From contig VZTI01002652.1 of NCBI GenBank assembly GCA_013397865.1, positions 3,982,075-4,046,074 on the forward strand: DNA of 64,000 nucleotides. The letters are read 5' to 3'. The notes beneath the pieces are model-generated. The model ran no database searches. It was not told the origin of the DNA and worked only from the letters and a program-made list of their open reading frames with translations. Shown piece by piece: positions 39,995-52,200 of the stretch. The number at the start of each line of letters is the position of its first letter. The stretch's first letter is position 1. Made by a program: the position numbers and the translations under genes. The stretch comes from Struthidea cinerea. Lineage: Eukaryota > Chordata > Aves > Passeriformes > Corcoracidae.

Positions 39995-42900
39995 AACTTG
40001 AAAGTTATTTCAATTGCAAATATTAAATGCACCTTGTATATTCACTTCAAAGTTTTGCAGCAAATTGTGTTTTTAAGATCTTATTTCAACATTTTCACAA
40101 GGATGTTTTTCTGCCAGAAAGAATCAGATTTAATTCTTCTTTATACACAGAAGGTTAATATTCAAAGTCAAACAAGTCAGTTATTGTAAAAGAGAAACAG
40201 TCATACTGAGCAATAACACGAAATAACCCCTTCAATGAAGGGTTGCAAACTTGCAACTGATTATTACTTTTTTAAAATAAAAATTAAAGAAAAATACTAT
40301 ATCCTGTAACAATTGAATCAAAATCAGTATTTATGAAAAAATAAAATCAGTTTTTGCTTAGCCAAGCCCCATCTTCAATGGGATTAAACTCCTTAAATAA
40401 GTGTGGCTAAGTTTTCCTTCAGATAATGCTGAATCACATTTGTTGTCAACTGTATCTCAGTCAGCTGAAAGCTAAATTGCATTTATTCCATCTAAATGGA
40501 ATGTAGGTCTTGGCTACATTCTTTCTACATATTAAGTGCCACACACTGTTAGTCTCATAAAACACTAAGTTTCAGAGCAACACAGATTGGCATGGTTTTT
40601 TTCCCCCCTAAAGAAGTAAGAATCTGTGGAGCTGAAGAAAGGACACAGCCAAGAGCTGGTCAGAACACACAGGTTTTCTGGCACATACAGAGGATATGAA
40701 GGTCTGTACAGCTCTTGGCTCTGCACAGATTAACTCTCACTCTTAAACAGAATACAGATGCACACTAATGCTTTCGTTGCTGTATCCGTAAGTGTCAGTA
40801 TGGAGAGCCATTATGCCTAATTCCAGAGCTCAGCACAGTTATTTGTCAGATACCCTGGGTTAGCACCCTTCTGTTCATTCAATCACACTATACTAAGCAA
40901 GATTTTCAGTACGGTTGACTGGGCATCTATTTTGGACTTGCCATCTCTCATGGATCCAAAAGAATATGGACTGAGCACTGAAATCGCTGAAGGTATATTA
41001 ATACTTCGGAATACTTCTATTGATGCACAAAATTACTTTTGACTGCATTTTTAAGAAACAGGGTAGGTGATTTCCTAGCTTATCAATTTTGGGATGACAG
41101 CTCCCCATGATCACCTTTCCAGCTTCCACTGGGAAGCTCCTCTTTCTTCCCATAAGCATAACATCCAGTGAGAAAAATGAGGTGCCTAGGACCTTGCATG
41201 CAACCTTGGGGCTAATACCAGCAGGGGGTTATTGCTCTTGGTGTCACATTTGATTAGCAAGAACACCCATAATAGTTTGATCCTGCTTCTTTACTGTAAT
41301 ATCCTGCTCAGTGCCAAGCAGTTAAACACTACTGATAATATTTCTAGACAGATTAGAAACAGCCTTCATATTTTGTGGCTTTCCTTCTCAGCTTCGGTCT
41401 TTCCACATCCCAATTTGTTTGGCTCCCCATGGCTTTTCCCCACTTTCACCAATAGAAAACCTTGTAAATAATACAGATGTTCAACTGTCCCTCCTTCTTC
41501 CCTCTGCACTGACCTTCCTGCAGTACCACGTTCAAGGCAGCCAGGTTACAGACCTGTCATTCTACCACACAGCACCAGGAACCACCGTGGTGATGGAAAC
41601 CAAAAATCCAACTCAGATTTAAAGGCATTTAAGATATGGGAGAACAAGTATGGAGCTTTCACTTTTTATTTTGCCTGACTTTTCCACCTCAATTCCTCAG
41701 ACAAATTCCAACAGCACTGACCTATGTCAATAGCTACTTTCACCTTGCACTTGACTGTGTCACCTTCACTGCAGGCTCACAAATTGATCTATGATTCCCT
41801 TTTTCTCCTGATAGTTAGACAGTAGCAGATCGTCCACACATCACAGTTAAGCAGGAAATTCTATAGTTTGACATAAAGGCAGGGGTATCCCCACTGAACA
41901 CAGCACCCTCTTTTATCTCCAGAGAGTCTGTGTTTTTCCCTACTATTTTGCCAGGTCTGACTCACCAAGTTTCTCAGTGGGGTGCCCTGTTATAGCTTTA
42001 TCAGTTAAAAGTACAGAAGCATTTTATACACAGTAATCTTCACAAATTCACTAACACAAGAGTGTTATTCATTCTCCTTTTATTTCTACTAAAAAAAAAT
42101 ATTTCTACTCTGATACAATGCCACACAAACCTGGTAAGAACAAAGCCCAATTACTGCAACAGGACAACAAGCTCAGAACTCGAGGGCAAGGCTGATAAGC
42201 AGCCAGATAACACACTAATGAGGAAAATTCCTGTAGTCTATTAAGTGGCTAATGAAGGTATCCAAGACACCTGTAGCATTTTGTAAAGGAAAACAGAAAA
42301 TGTCCAAATACAGCCTTTAAAAAATACACTATAAACTCATGGTATATTAATTTGTCCATTTAGAATATGGATAAACAAATTAGCCAAAAATTGAACTTTT
42401 TATGATACAAGTCTTACCTGGTTATATAGAACTACATAATGGAAATTAGTCAACATATGAGACATGCAATAGGTGAAGACTGCTGAACATTCAGACGCCA
42501 CTGCATGCATGAACCGTTTGTTCACCGAAACACATTATTATACTTGACCTTCATCTGTCCTGACTAAACAAGTAGACCTGCAAAGTGGAGCCTTGGGAAA
42601 GAAGGTATGGAAAGGCTCTGGAGCAGCAGTTGTGATCACAAGCAAGCATCTCTTCCCAGAACTGTATTTTTAAGTGAAACTGGTACTGCAAATACTTAAT
42701 GCAGTGGGTAACAGAGATCCTGGAAAAAAATAAAGAGTACCAGCACCACAGCCGTTATGATTTCTCCACAGAAGCATTTTGGACATGAAGATAGTGGTGA
42801 GAATAGCAAGACAAACATGGACCAAAGCTGTGTAAATGACACAAAACTAATGACCACAAATAGCATCTGTAGCACAGCTTACTTTAGTACTGTTATCCAC

Positions 42901-43439
42901 CTTAACAAATATCCTAAGGGTTATAAAGTCTGCAACTATCGTAACTTCTACTCTGAAGAATTGTTTCTCTACCTACACAGTGATAATTGTGCTTATTTCT
43001 TCCTGTTTGTTAGGCAAACAACTAGCAGTGATGGAGCAAAAGTCAATTGTGACAAACCTTACAAAAAGTCCTGTGATTAACAGCAGCAGTTAAGACCATT
43101 GGAAAAATAACTCTACATGTAGTGATGCTCTCTAGCTCCTCATCCAGCTTGCTCTCATGAGGTGTGTTGAAAAACATTCATCTCAGTAAGAGACACGAGA
43201 AAGACAAGCAGTGTTTTTCACCTAAAACAAGGCAGACTGGCCAGTAGGCAAAAGCAACACAGAACACAAATGTGCTTGTTTTTCCTGTGCGACCTTGGGC
43301 ATGCCATTTAATTTGTCTCTGTTTCTCCCCTGCAAAAATTGAGATAACTACACAGGAGCTCTTTAGAATTCATTAACTTTTGAAGACTGTCAAGGACTAG
43401 ACTGAGCCAGCAACAAGTACAAGAGAAAGGCTGGCAGGC
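39995..43439. other. Spacer between CR1 tails, nothing recognised
   Basis: This unique-looking AT-rich sequence separates the first and second CR1 fragments. The sequence directly after the first CR1 tail does not resemble that after the second, so the two copies do not mark a tandem segmental duplication. A stop-free frame of 107 codons at 42757-43080 (+) has no recognisable domain and is taken as chance. A CCAGCAGGGGG string near 41.22 kb resembles half of a CTCF motif but fails over its 3' half. Confidence 0.6.
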
Positions 43440-43731
43440 TGATGCTCGTGTAGCAGGGCCTCTTGCCGCAGGACAAGAGGGAATGTTTTTGAGCTGTAAG
43501 AGGGGTAGATTTAGACTACACGTAGAGAATAAAATTTTTACAAGCACAGTGAGACACTGAAACAGACTGGCCAGAAAGGTGATAGAAGCCCCATCCCTGG
43601 AAACATCCAAGGTCAAACTGGACAAGGCTCCGAGCACCCTGGTCTAGTTGAAGACATCCCTGCTCATTGTAAGGGAGCTGGACTAGACCATCTTTAAAGG
43701 TTCTTTCCGACACAAACCATTCTATGGTACT
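43440..43731 (+). mobile_element. CR1 LINE, 5'-truncated 3' end fragment
   Basis: Second CR1 tail, in the same orientation as the copy at 39.7 kb. Recognisable blocks in order are caggacaagagggaatg, a degenerate GTAGATTTAGA segment, GAGACACTGAAACAGACTGG, CCCCATCCCTGGAA, CACCCTGGTCTAGTTGAAG, and the terminal CAAACCATTCTATGGTA at about 43713-43729. It differs from the first copy at many positions, including the body and the tail, so it is an independent and probably old insertion. It encodes nothing intact. The sequence just 5' of 43440 is too diverged to assign. Confidence 0.92.
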
Positions 43732-46700
43732 CTAAGTTGTAATTTCACTGCCCCTGGTGTCTTCCCTTCTTTCCCTCTCTGAGATATAATCTGCTACTGA
43801 TTTAATCACCAGAAAAAGGAAAATCAGTTTAACAGGCAGTAGTTTAATACCTTGAGAGAGCTTAAATAAAACTTCCTGATAATGAAGCGCTGACTAGTGT
43901 CTAGTAATCTCATACTTTGATCTCAACCAGGTAAATGAAGAGCGAGGCCGCTACATGCTGGCTTTAACATAAACTTATCCTCCCTTGCAAAGGTCTGCAT
44001 TTAGTCCTCAAACACTCAGAAAGATGACATTTCTGCTACAAAATATAATCAGTATTGCTGTGTTAGGCATACCCTATTGAGGTTCCCACGCCGATCAGTG
44101 GTAGACACAGAGAGGGCTTATTAAGACAACAGCTGCAGCAAGAAGAGAGGGCAGTCACACCGGGGCTTTATTGCTCTGCAGCACATCCCTCCCTACCCCC
44201 AGCAGCCTCCAGGCTTTGCCACGACTGCCCACAGTACAGCACAACCCAAGGTGCCCACAGAAATGGGGACTCCTGTGTGCCCTCTTCCACAAGGGCAATG
44301 GGAAGTATTCAGACAAAGCTGCTTGTGGAGCCACAGCCAAAATCCTGTCCTCACTGTATCAAATGGGAATGTGCCAATGACTCCTACAAGGCTACACTTC
44401 ACCCTTTGCTAAGACTATGAAGTGTAAGCAGCCTTGACTCACTTCCAACACCACACTGATATTTGCAGGCTGCAGGAACATGCACATATCCAGTGTCCCA
44501 TGTCACTCAAACTGCATCAATCTGCATTTTTCATTCAGAACGATTTCCAGGAGTAGGATGATATTTTAAAATTTTATTTCATGTTGAATTATACTTTAAA
44601 ATAAATATTTATATTTAATTTTATAGTTATTGTTCATGTTATTTGATGACATAGGTCAATGATAACATTAAATATGACACATTGTACTAAGCCATGTCAC
44701 AAGCTTTATAAGCATAATGACATGCCAGATTAAGGCACACCTAAATATTCTCATTTTTAAGGGTGACTATAGGTACTTAGTATTCATGAAACTTCTTACC
44801 TTATTTTCTAGGTCAAAATATTTCCTTTTCCACTCAGTAATGAGACTTATTATTTTCCAGATCAAACTATTTCTAAACTGAAGAACAGCTGCTTTCAATA
44901 TCTTTGAGCTTCTAGTATTAAATTAAACAGCCTCTTCCAGCTATGGGATCTGTCAGGGACTACAATCACTCAGAAATAATGCAAAACCTATATGTTTTAG
45001 CTATTAATAAAAGCATATTACATTTCAAACTATAGTGCTCTATTAGTCAATTTAAAGTTTCAAGTGCCTTCTAATATACTTAATTTCAAGAAAAATTCTA
45101 TTACAATTTTTTTCTGTCTATGGAAAGAAAACATAACATGTTGGAACTTCTAACCCAAAATGTTTCCATGTAAATCAGCTCCATGTCTGAGATGAGAAAA
45201 GGAAGAAGTTGAAAGAATCCAGTTTATTAGAAAAGGATACTTTAAATTTTGATTTAGTAACTTGGAATTGGTAAAAGTTGTTAATCATTTTTCCTCCACA
45301 GTAGAAAAGTTGCTAACAGGTTCAAGTTCCTATGTGACTCTGCTTTTCCAATACTTTCAGGTTTTGATTTATTATTACCCAAAAACATGCTTCTAACATC
45401 AGATTTTTGAAAATAATGCCACAACCATAAGGAGGAACATTTTACAGAAGGGAGTCAGAGCAGCACAGTGCTGGCAGAGACCAGGAGTACCTGCTCAGAC
45501 CAGAGCCATGCTCTGGCCACTAACAAATTTTCCATGAGCAAAGGAATTTCCAGAGCAAATAAGCTACTTACTGGACCTACATGTTCTCCCACTACAGGCA
45601 CTCGTTTCCTTTTCATCACTCTCCGTACCAAATGACATTCTGTAACCAGCTTCCCATCCAAAATATTGGCACAAGATTTTACTCACATTGCTTTCCTGTC
45701 ATGCAGCCTCAACACCACTGCCCTGGTGTTCCCAGGAAACCAGCTCCCTTGGGAAAAGGAATTTAATGGAATAGTGAAGCCCCAGTTCCTTTGCTCACCA
45801 CAGGCTGCAGCTCCCCTCAGATTTCTTTTGACTTGCTCCAGCAATATCAAAATGAGGATAAATAATTCCTAACTTGCAAATCTAGCTAACCAAATCCCCG
45901 CACATCCATTTTAACTAAGTGGAAGAGCACAGGCCTTCTCCTGGCCTCCTAAGTGCAGAACACTCTTGGTACAGAGTGAAGAAATCATTGTTTAAACAAT
46001 GAAAAACCAGTACGATTTTGTGGTCAAGATAACACATATAGACAGAACTGTGCTGAAGTTGAATTATACACATCAGGCCATGGTTTCATCTGGGTCTTCT
46101 CTCATTATGAGACAACCCAGGGAAAGAAAGATCAAGGCAGAGGAGAGAAGGCTGAGCAGCACACACAACAGGAAGAAGCAGCAGAACATTTAGAGGAGAA
46201 GTGGTTTCAGCCAAAGTTGAAGCAGAACCAGCCCCTTTCTCCAGGCTCAGAAACACAAGCATTCCCAAGCACAGCACCCACCCGCAGCCATCAACGCCCA
46301 CAGAGAGCAGCCCTGCTGTGGGTCAGCTGAGGGGACCCCCGGCAGCTCCCATGGCCCAGCTCCAGGGGACAGCAGCCACACTGCTCCCAAACATACTCTG
46401 TAACCACTCACACAGTGACCTCCACACTGCTTAGTCCGCCATAAATCCTCATCAGCATTTACCCTGAGGAATTAAAGGATTACTTCACTAGAACTGCCTG
46501 AAATAAATACCCTGAAGACAACTTCTCTAATAGTTTGCTAAATGAACAAGCCCAGTTTAGTTGATGCAGCCCTAAGAGCCGAACAAGATTAAGCAGTGGC
46601 CTCCTGTTGCCCTCTCCCAGTCTCCATCAACCTCACCCCAGCACAGGCCAGAGCAGGCACCAGGCTCCTCCTGCACCACATCTCAGGTCCTCAGCCAGAC

Positions 46701-47383
46701 CCCTCACCTGCCTTCCCACCAGGGCAGGACCCAACCTGTCTCTCCTGCCTCTGAGCACCAAGAACTCCCTTCTGCTTTAGCCAGCACCATCCCTAAGAGC
46801 CAGGCTGCACGTCTGTCAGCACACTACAGGGCTGATCCCATAACCCTTTGTTGCTGCAAGCATCCCTGCAAGCTTTCATTTGTAACAGGAGCCAGAGAGC
46901 CCAGGACCACAGGAGAACTACGAAGTGTGCAAGAAGGCACAGAAAAGGTTGGGCTCTTGCAGTCCGACTGCTATGAACACACAACAAATGTATGTGGTTG
47001 ATCTTCCAAAGATAACCCTCTTTACTAAATAAATCCCTTGTTCCTCAGTTCCCGAATAAATCTAAATGTTGTCCCAACTTGCAAGACTGCAGCATACAAA
47101 CTCCCTCAGTACATTTAGAGGGTGTGCACACATGCACGAAGGAAGATCAAGTAATAAACAATAGCAGTTGCACACAGAACAATCAGGTAGCACAATTACA
47201 TCAGGAGGGAGGCAGGGCACACGGAGGCATTGGAAAGCATATGGAAATAGCACTGAGTTTGTCCAGCCTGCCACCATAACACACGCCTTCACGTTCTACT
47301 CCAGGTTCCGTTGCACAGGGTAATTTTAACACCCGGTCAGCTCAACTTCTCATGAAGTTAACTAGTTCTCCTGAATATCCAGA
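43732..47383. other. Spacer between CR1 tails with GC-richer patches
   Basis: No gene is recognised. The segment 44078-44396 is GC-richer than its flanks and has LTR-like features on the - strand (see findings). The segment from about 44540 to 45130 is very AT-rich. The patches 46230-46430 and 46570-46790 are C-rich and CpG-poor on the + strand, with many CAGC and CCAG words. They keep short frames open by composition alone, so those frames are not counted as coding. Confidence 0.55.
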
Positions 47384-47543
47384 GATCAGTGACAAGTGTT
47401 GTCTCTCAGGGGTCCATATTGAGACCAGTCTTCACCGATGACAGAGTGGGATCAAGTGCAAGTGCTGATGTTCCAGCCTCTTGCACAAGGGTTGGTCTTA
47501 TTGATCTTTAAAAGTCCCTTCCAGCACAAACTATTCTACATCT
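47384..47543 (+). mobile_element. CR1 LINE fragment with large internal deletion
   Basis: The left part (47384-47460) belongs to the reverse-transcriptase region of CR1 ORF2. In the frame starting at 47401 it reads like the conserved QGS(V/I)L-x-P block, followed by remnants of the (I)ND..SG stretch around GATGACAGAGTGGGATCAAG. The right part (about 47494-47543) is the extreme 3' UTR (TTGGTCTTATTGATCTTTAAAAGTCCC-like, then CAAACTATTCTACATCT). In a complete CR1 these are separated by several hundred bases, so most of the 3' portion has been deleted. No functional protein can be made. The sequence of about 47461-47493 at the junction is not clearly CR1. Confidence 0.85.
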
Positions 47544-47620
47544 CTCACCCCACCTTCCGAAGACACTGGCACATTTAGGAAACATCACCTATGTTAATCT
47601 AAGCTTCAAGCTCATTTGGA

Positions 47621-47638
47621 TTTTTTTTTTTTTTTTTT
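47621..47638. repeat. T18 homopolymer
   Basis: Uninterrupted run of 18 T, about 80 bases downstream of the third CR1 tail. On the - strand it is a poly(A), but no retrocopy was recognised next to it. It is probably length-variable and error-prone in assembly. Confidence 0.9.
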
Positions 47639-49186
47639 ACATCCAAAACAACATTACATGAAGCCTAAAAATGTTCTAAGCATTAATTTTCCTTTAAATC
47701 AAGCGTGGTTTATGTCCAAGTGCTTCCAGAATATCAGCTGAAAGCCCAACCAAGCCAACGTCTAGACTGCAGATATTCAGCATCGTTACATTATAGAGAT
47801 TCCCAAATTCCATAGTTTGTGTCACATTCCAGTGACACCAAAGAGAAGCGCACTGGGGAGATGATACAATTTTTTTTTAAAGAAAAGAGAATCTAGCCAC
47901 CCTCTTACCTTGTTATCTGAAATGCACTTGTTCAGAAAGTAAAACCGATGCATCCAGTGGAGACACCTCAGTTGGAAATTCATTATTAAAATTCAGTTAT
48001 TAGTGACCCCCATCCTTTCAAACAAAGTTTTCTCAATTTCATGACATAAGCTTCAGACCAGAACACAAATGACCATTCAATACCAGTCAAATGCCTTGAG
48101 GCATTCCTAGATACTTATAGAAGTTGGAGAAGGCAGAAAAGCAATGTCCTACACAAGGGGTTTTCTCCATGTTAACCCCTACATCATGTACCTCATCTCA
48201 CCCGTCTACTACTCGGGCTGGGAAGGCCGGAAGCTCCATGCTCATGCTTATTCCAGACCAGGTGCCAGCACAGGTGCACCTAAAGTTAAGATCTCCAAGC
48301 TCAAAACAAGGCTACTTAATCTGTCACTAATGGAAATACACAAACTTGCCAGCTGCTGTAATTCAACAGAGGAAGGCTGCGATTTACAGCTTGAGCTGAT
48401 GCCAGGAACTAAGGAAATACCCGCGCTCTCTAGGGATTCCATTTGAGCTCCTTCAGACAGTGATCAAGCCCTGGACTAAGCCCTGTGCCAGCTGTTACTA
48501 ACAACACCCACTGGCCCAGCCACAGCCACACGAAGCATCGCCACCAAAGCCCAGTGATAACACACGCAGAAACCCACACACTCTCCCCCAGCACAAGGGA
48601 AGTCTGTTTCTGGGAGCCTTAAAAAACCCACAGGAACTCTAATGAATTCAGGGGTACTCTCTCATATTTGCACCTTAATTACAGCATCTATATATGCACA
48701 CAAGTATAAATTAATATAAAAGTTTTGGCTAGTCTGCTTCTTTATTTCATCAGGACCTGTGTTATAGAAAGGAATTTTGGAATACAGGGTAATAAAACCA
48801 AAATATTAACAGTATAACTGCAGGCACTTTTTCTGCAGCTATAGGGTTTTTTTGGTATTTATTCTTGGGTTGTTCTTTCAATATATCTTCCAGCCAGTAC
48901 AATATATCAGCATGGTCTTCATATAAATTTAAATTAAGAGAAAAAATAATTCCCAATCATTTGCAATAGCAGAAGGAAACATTTCATCTCCCTTACTAGG
49001 CTTCCACACAGACCACATGGAAGCAAAACTGTGAGGAGCCCATTTCATCCACTTTGTTTGCAATTTTGAAACAAGAGGAGTTTTGGCATCTGCTTCTAAC
49101 AGCTCAAGTTCACAACCATTTGCAGTGTCCCTTGAGAAGTGTCAGGCAGTAGCTACAAAAATGTTCTGTGGGATCTCGGAGATTTC

Positions 49187-49230
49187 AGTACCGGTTATGT
49201 ATCGGTACTTTCATCACTTCTCATGAAGTG
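49187..49230. repeat. Two adjacent small inverted repeats
   Basis: First: AGTACCG (49187-49193) and CGGTACT (49203-49209), loop 9. Second: CACTTC (49215-49220) and GAAGTG (49225-49230), loop 4. They are five bases apart. The first stem contains two of the few CpGs in this neighbourhood. Confidence 0.75.
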
Positions 49231-52200
49231 TTCTAAGTGTTAATAATGAAATCGGCCAGAGACTATTAAATACTGACTGAAGTGACAGCTCTGCTATATT
49301 ATTACAGTGTTTGCACAGCAATCATTCTGCAGGTTAAGTTATTTTAGGATGAGTGGTGTTTAAATTAAATATAGTCCCCTGTGTTCTTGTTTCATTTAAA
49401 GTCTACCACAGACTGCCTGCCTCAACATTGTGCAGAGTCAGTAAGTTTTGCTGAGTCTCATTTGTTTGTTTTGCTTTTACCCCTTAGTATTCTTTTTGCC
49501 AGGCAAGACGAGGAATTTGAAAGACTCCTGCTGCAATATTTCACAGGCTTTCTTAGCACAAACCACCACAAAGCATGAATGATGGTGGAAACCAGGCTTA
49601 AATAATTTAACCCAAATAGCACAAACTCTGCACATCATCTTAGCCAATCTAAGTTTCCAGGTTTTTTTCTATAAGAGTCAGTACCACATTGGGTCAAAGT
49701 GAACAGGGACCCTAAATCCCAGGTCTGTTCTACCCAGATCTTTCTCTATAAGCACAGATGACAGAGATACTGTATTTAAGTCAGAAAGAACAGCTTCAAT
49801 ATTTGCTATGCTGTTAACAGGGCTTACCTGTTAACACATGTACTTACCTACTCAAGAGCATTTTTCAGATGTGTATTATCTCCTTCAGACAATTTATGGC
49901 ATTAATGAGATTTAACTAATAGGTTTCCTGAAAAGTGAGCACACTGCAGTAGTTGTAATCCACCTATTTCTCAACAGGGAAATATTTCAAGTTGCAGTTT
50001 ATACTCCACTTTCCCCAGGGAGTTGAAAACCCATAACAAACATTAGCATTGTATCCATTATTAATACTTATTCAAGCACATTTTAATAAACACCATGTAC
50101 ATATGCATGTAAGTACACACTCTACATCAGCCTTTGAATGCTCATGGCAAGGTATTTCCCAGAGCATACACTGCTCCTGCTATGGCACCAAGTACATTTA
50201 CTGTTAGCTGAGAGAGTGTCCAATGCGTAGGAGTAGAAAGAGTAAACAGACCAGCACTATGAGGCTGCAGAAAAACAAAGATGGAAATAAAGCAGTGAGT
50301 TAGGTGGAGGTCTGAAGGATGGTCCCTTCCCAAAGGTACTGCCAGAGAACAAGCACAGCCCACGGCGGGTGAGGAGGTGTCACAGGGCTTATTTCAATTT
50401 TAACGTGAAATAACTATACCAACACTGGGGTGGATGAGGGAGACAGAAGGAGCAGGACTCTCCAATAATAATTTTTATTACCATGAGAGCTATAACAAGA
50501 CTAGACCCAATGGAAACAGTAAAAAGGTTAAAAACCTCTCCCTAACATCTAAGATATTCCAGCAGTGCAGGGACCAGTGCATTCCACTCAGCAAAGTTCA
50601 AGCTAGTCAATCCCCAGCGCCAGTAGCTGTTCAGAAACAGGACAGACCACAACCAAATAGTCTGACCCATGCTCAGCACCATACTTCCATATTTATACAG
50701 CCATAAAAAAAATAAAATTGAAACCAAGCACTTCAAAAGACATTTACTTAGGAAACAGTTGTGATATCTTAATGCACTTCAGTCCTTACTTCCTCTATCA
50801 AAGCCACCCACCATTCAGAGCCTGACAGCCTCAGTGACATAAAACCCCAATAACTTACCTGCCTGTCCTGTGGAAAGGAGCCCACACAAAACTGACAACA
50901 GCCACATGCTCCCAGCAGCTCCTGTACTGCAGGCGAAGCCACTGCCCCAAGCACAGAGAAAAGCCACAAGCTGTGCCCACCCCAACCAAGCAGGCTCCAG
51001 CACAGCTCATTTGCTCATTGCAAACAGCTGGGCAGTGGGAACAGCCCAAACAGCCCCAGCTGGGACCCAGGGCCACAACCCACCAAAGGCAGGCACAGAG
51101 CCCACACCTGAAGTACTGCAATGCAGTGGGGACTACCTTAAATGTTAGGCAGCTGAGAACAAGAGCACTGCAAGGGAGCACAGGTGAAATGGATAAAGCA
51201 AAGTGCTGTGTCACAATTTTGATGAAGGGAATAATTTCAAAGTACATTCTGGTAATTTTTTTCCTTTTATGTCAAACTTCAGCGTGTTTCCGTGTGGAAA
51301 GGGTATGTGGATGTTTCCTGAAGGAGCAGAAGGCAGTGAGGAAGAGGCAGCCCAGGGAATGCTGGGTGAGGGACACCAAACACAATCAGGAAGCTGAAAA
51401 ATTTGTGGCATTTTAGTATATGTTAAATCACCTATTCTATGAAAAAGGTCAGTCCTCCAACTCAACATAGTAGAGGAATTTTATTCATCTCCTTTTCTAA
51501 ACACTGAACCACAGAAAGCTGGGCTTTGAGCAGCTGGGCAAGAATGACACGAAATTATCTAAACGGCCACTTCACATTTACCTGAATTTGCATTTGCAGA
51601 ACAGTAAAGCCTTTGGAAACCATCTTTAAAAAAGATTTGTTTTCTGGATGCTCAAAGTAACACCTTAAAGGATTCTACAGTTCTGAGCAGACAAGACCAT
51701 CACTTCTAGAACTAGACTTCTTTTAGCCATCATGAGAGGGATGTTCCAAATCCCCAGATAACTGAAAATTTTTACACACGCCACAAGTACCCAGAGTCTG
51801 GCCTGCTGCAAACACTGCCAAACACAGTAGGCCCCCTCAGCTGAGTACTATTTAAGTCATGTGTAGGTATTTGCAGGGTCGGGGCCTGAGCAATAAAGAA
51901 CTCATGGGATATACTGTAATAAAAACTGGAACTAGCAAATTCTTGCTTGAGTAGCATTTATGAAGATTTATGGTAAATATGTGTAAACATTAAGTAATAA
52001 GTGTTGTAAAATATCAGAATGTTACAGGCTTTAGCTGCTCTGTGTGAAAACATTTTACCTAAGATAGCTTTTAAAATAGTCCATGAATATCCATGCCTTG
52101 CCATCTGCTTTCGAATTGAATGATCCCTCGAAAGCAGCACCATAAATATTTCCACAAATGAGTGATCTGTTCACATTATATCCCCTAATGCTATCTTATG

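Noticed and set aside
41217..41231. CCAGCAGGGGG string as a CTCF site
   Set aside because: The 3' half (TTAT) departs from the consensus. Only about 10 of 14 positions agree.
45317..45335. GGTTCAAGTTCC string resembling a tRNA T-arm/B box
   Set aside because: No A box, acceptor stem or anticodon arm can be folded around it.
46201..46434. Proline/alanine-rich open frame
   Set aside because: It starts at GTG, sits in a C-rich patch and has no domain or splice support.
49381..49578. Frame ending in a charged/hydrophobic helix-like stretch (QDEEFERLLLQYF)
   Set aside because: It is short, has no ATG in good context and lacks splice sites or family resemblance.
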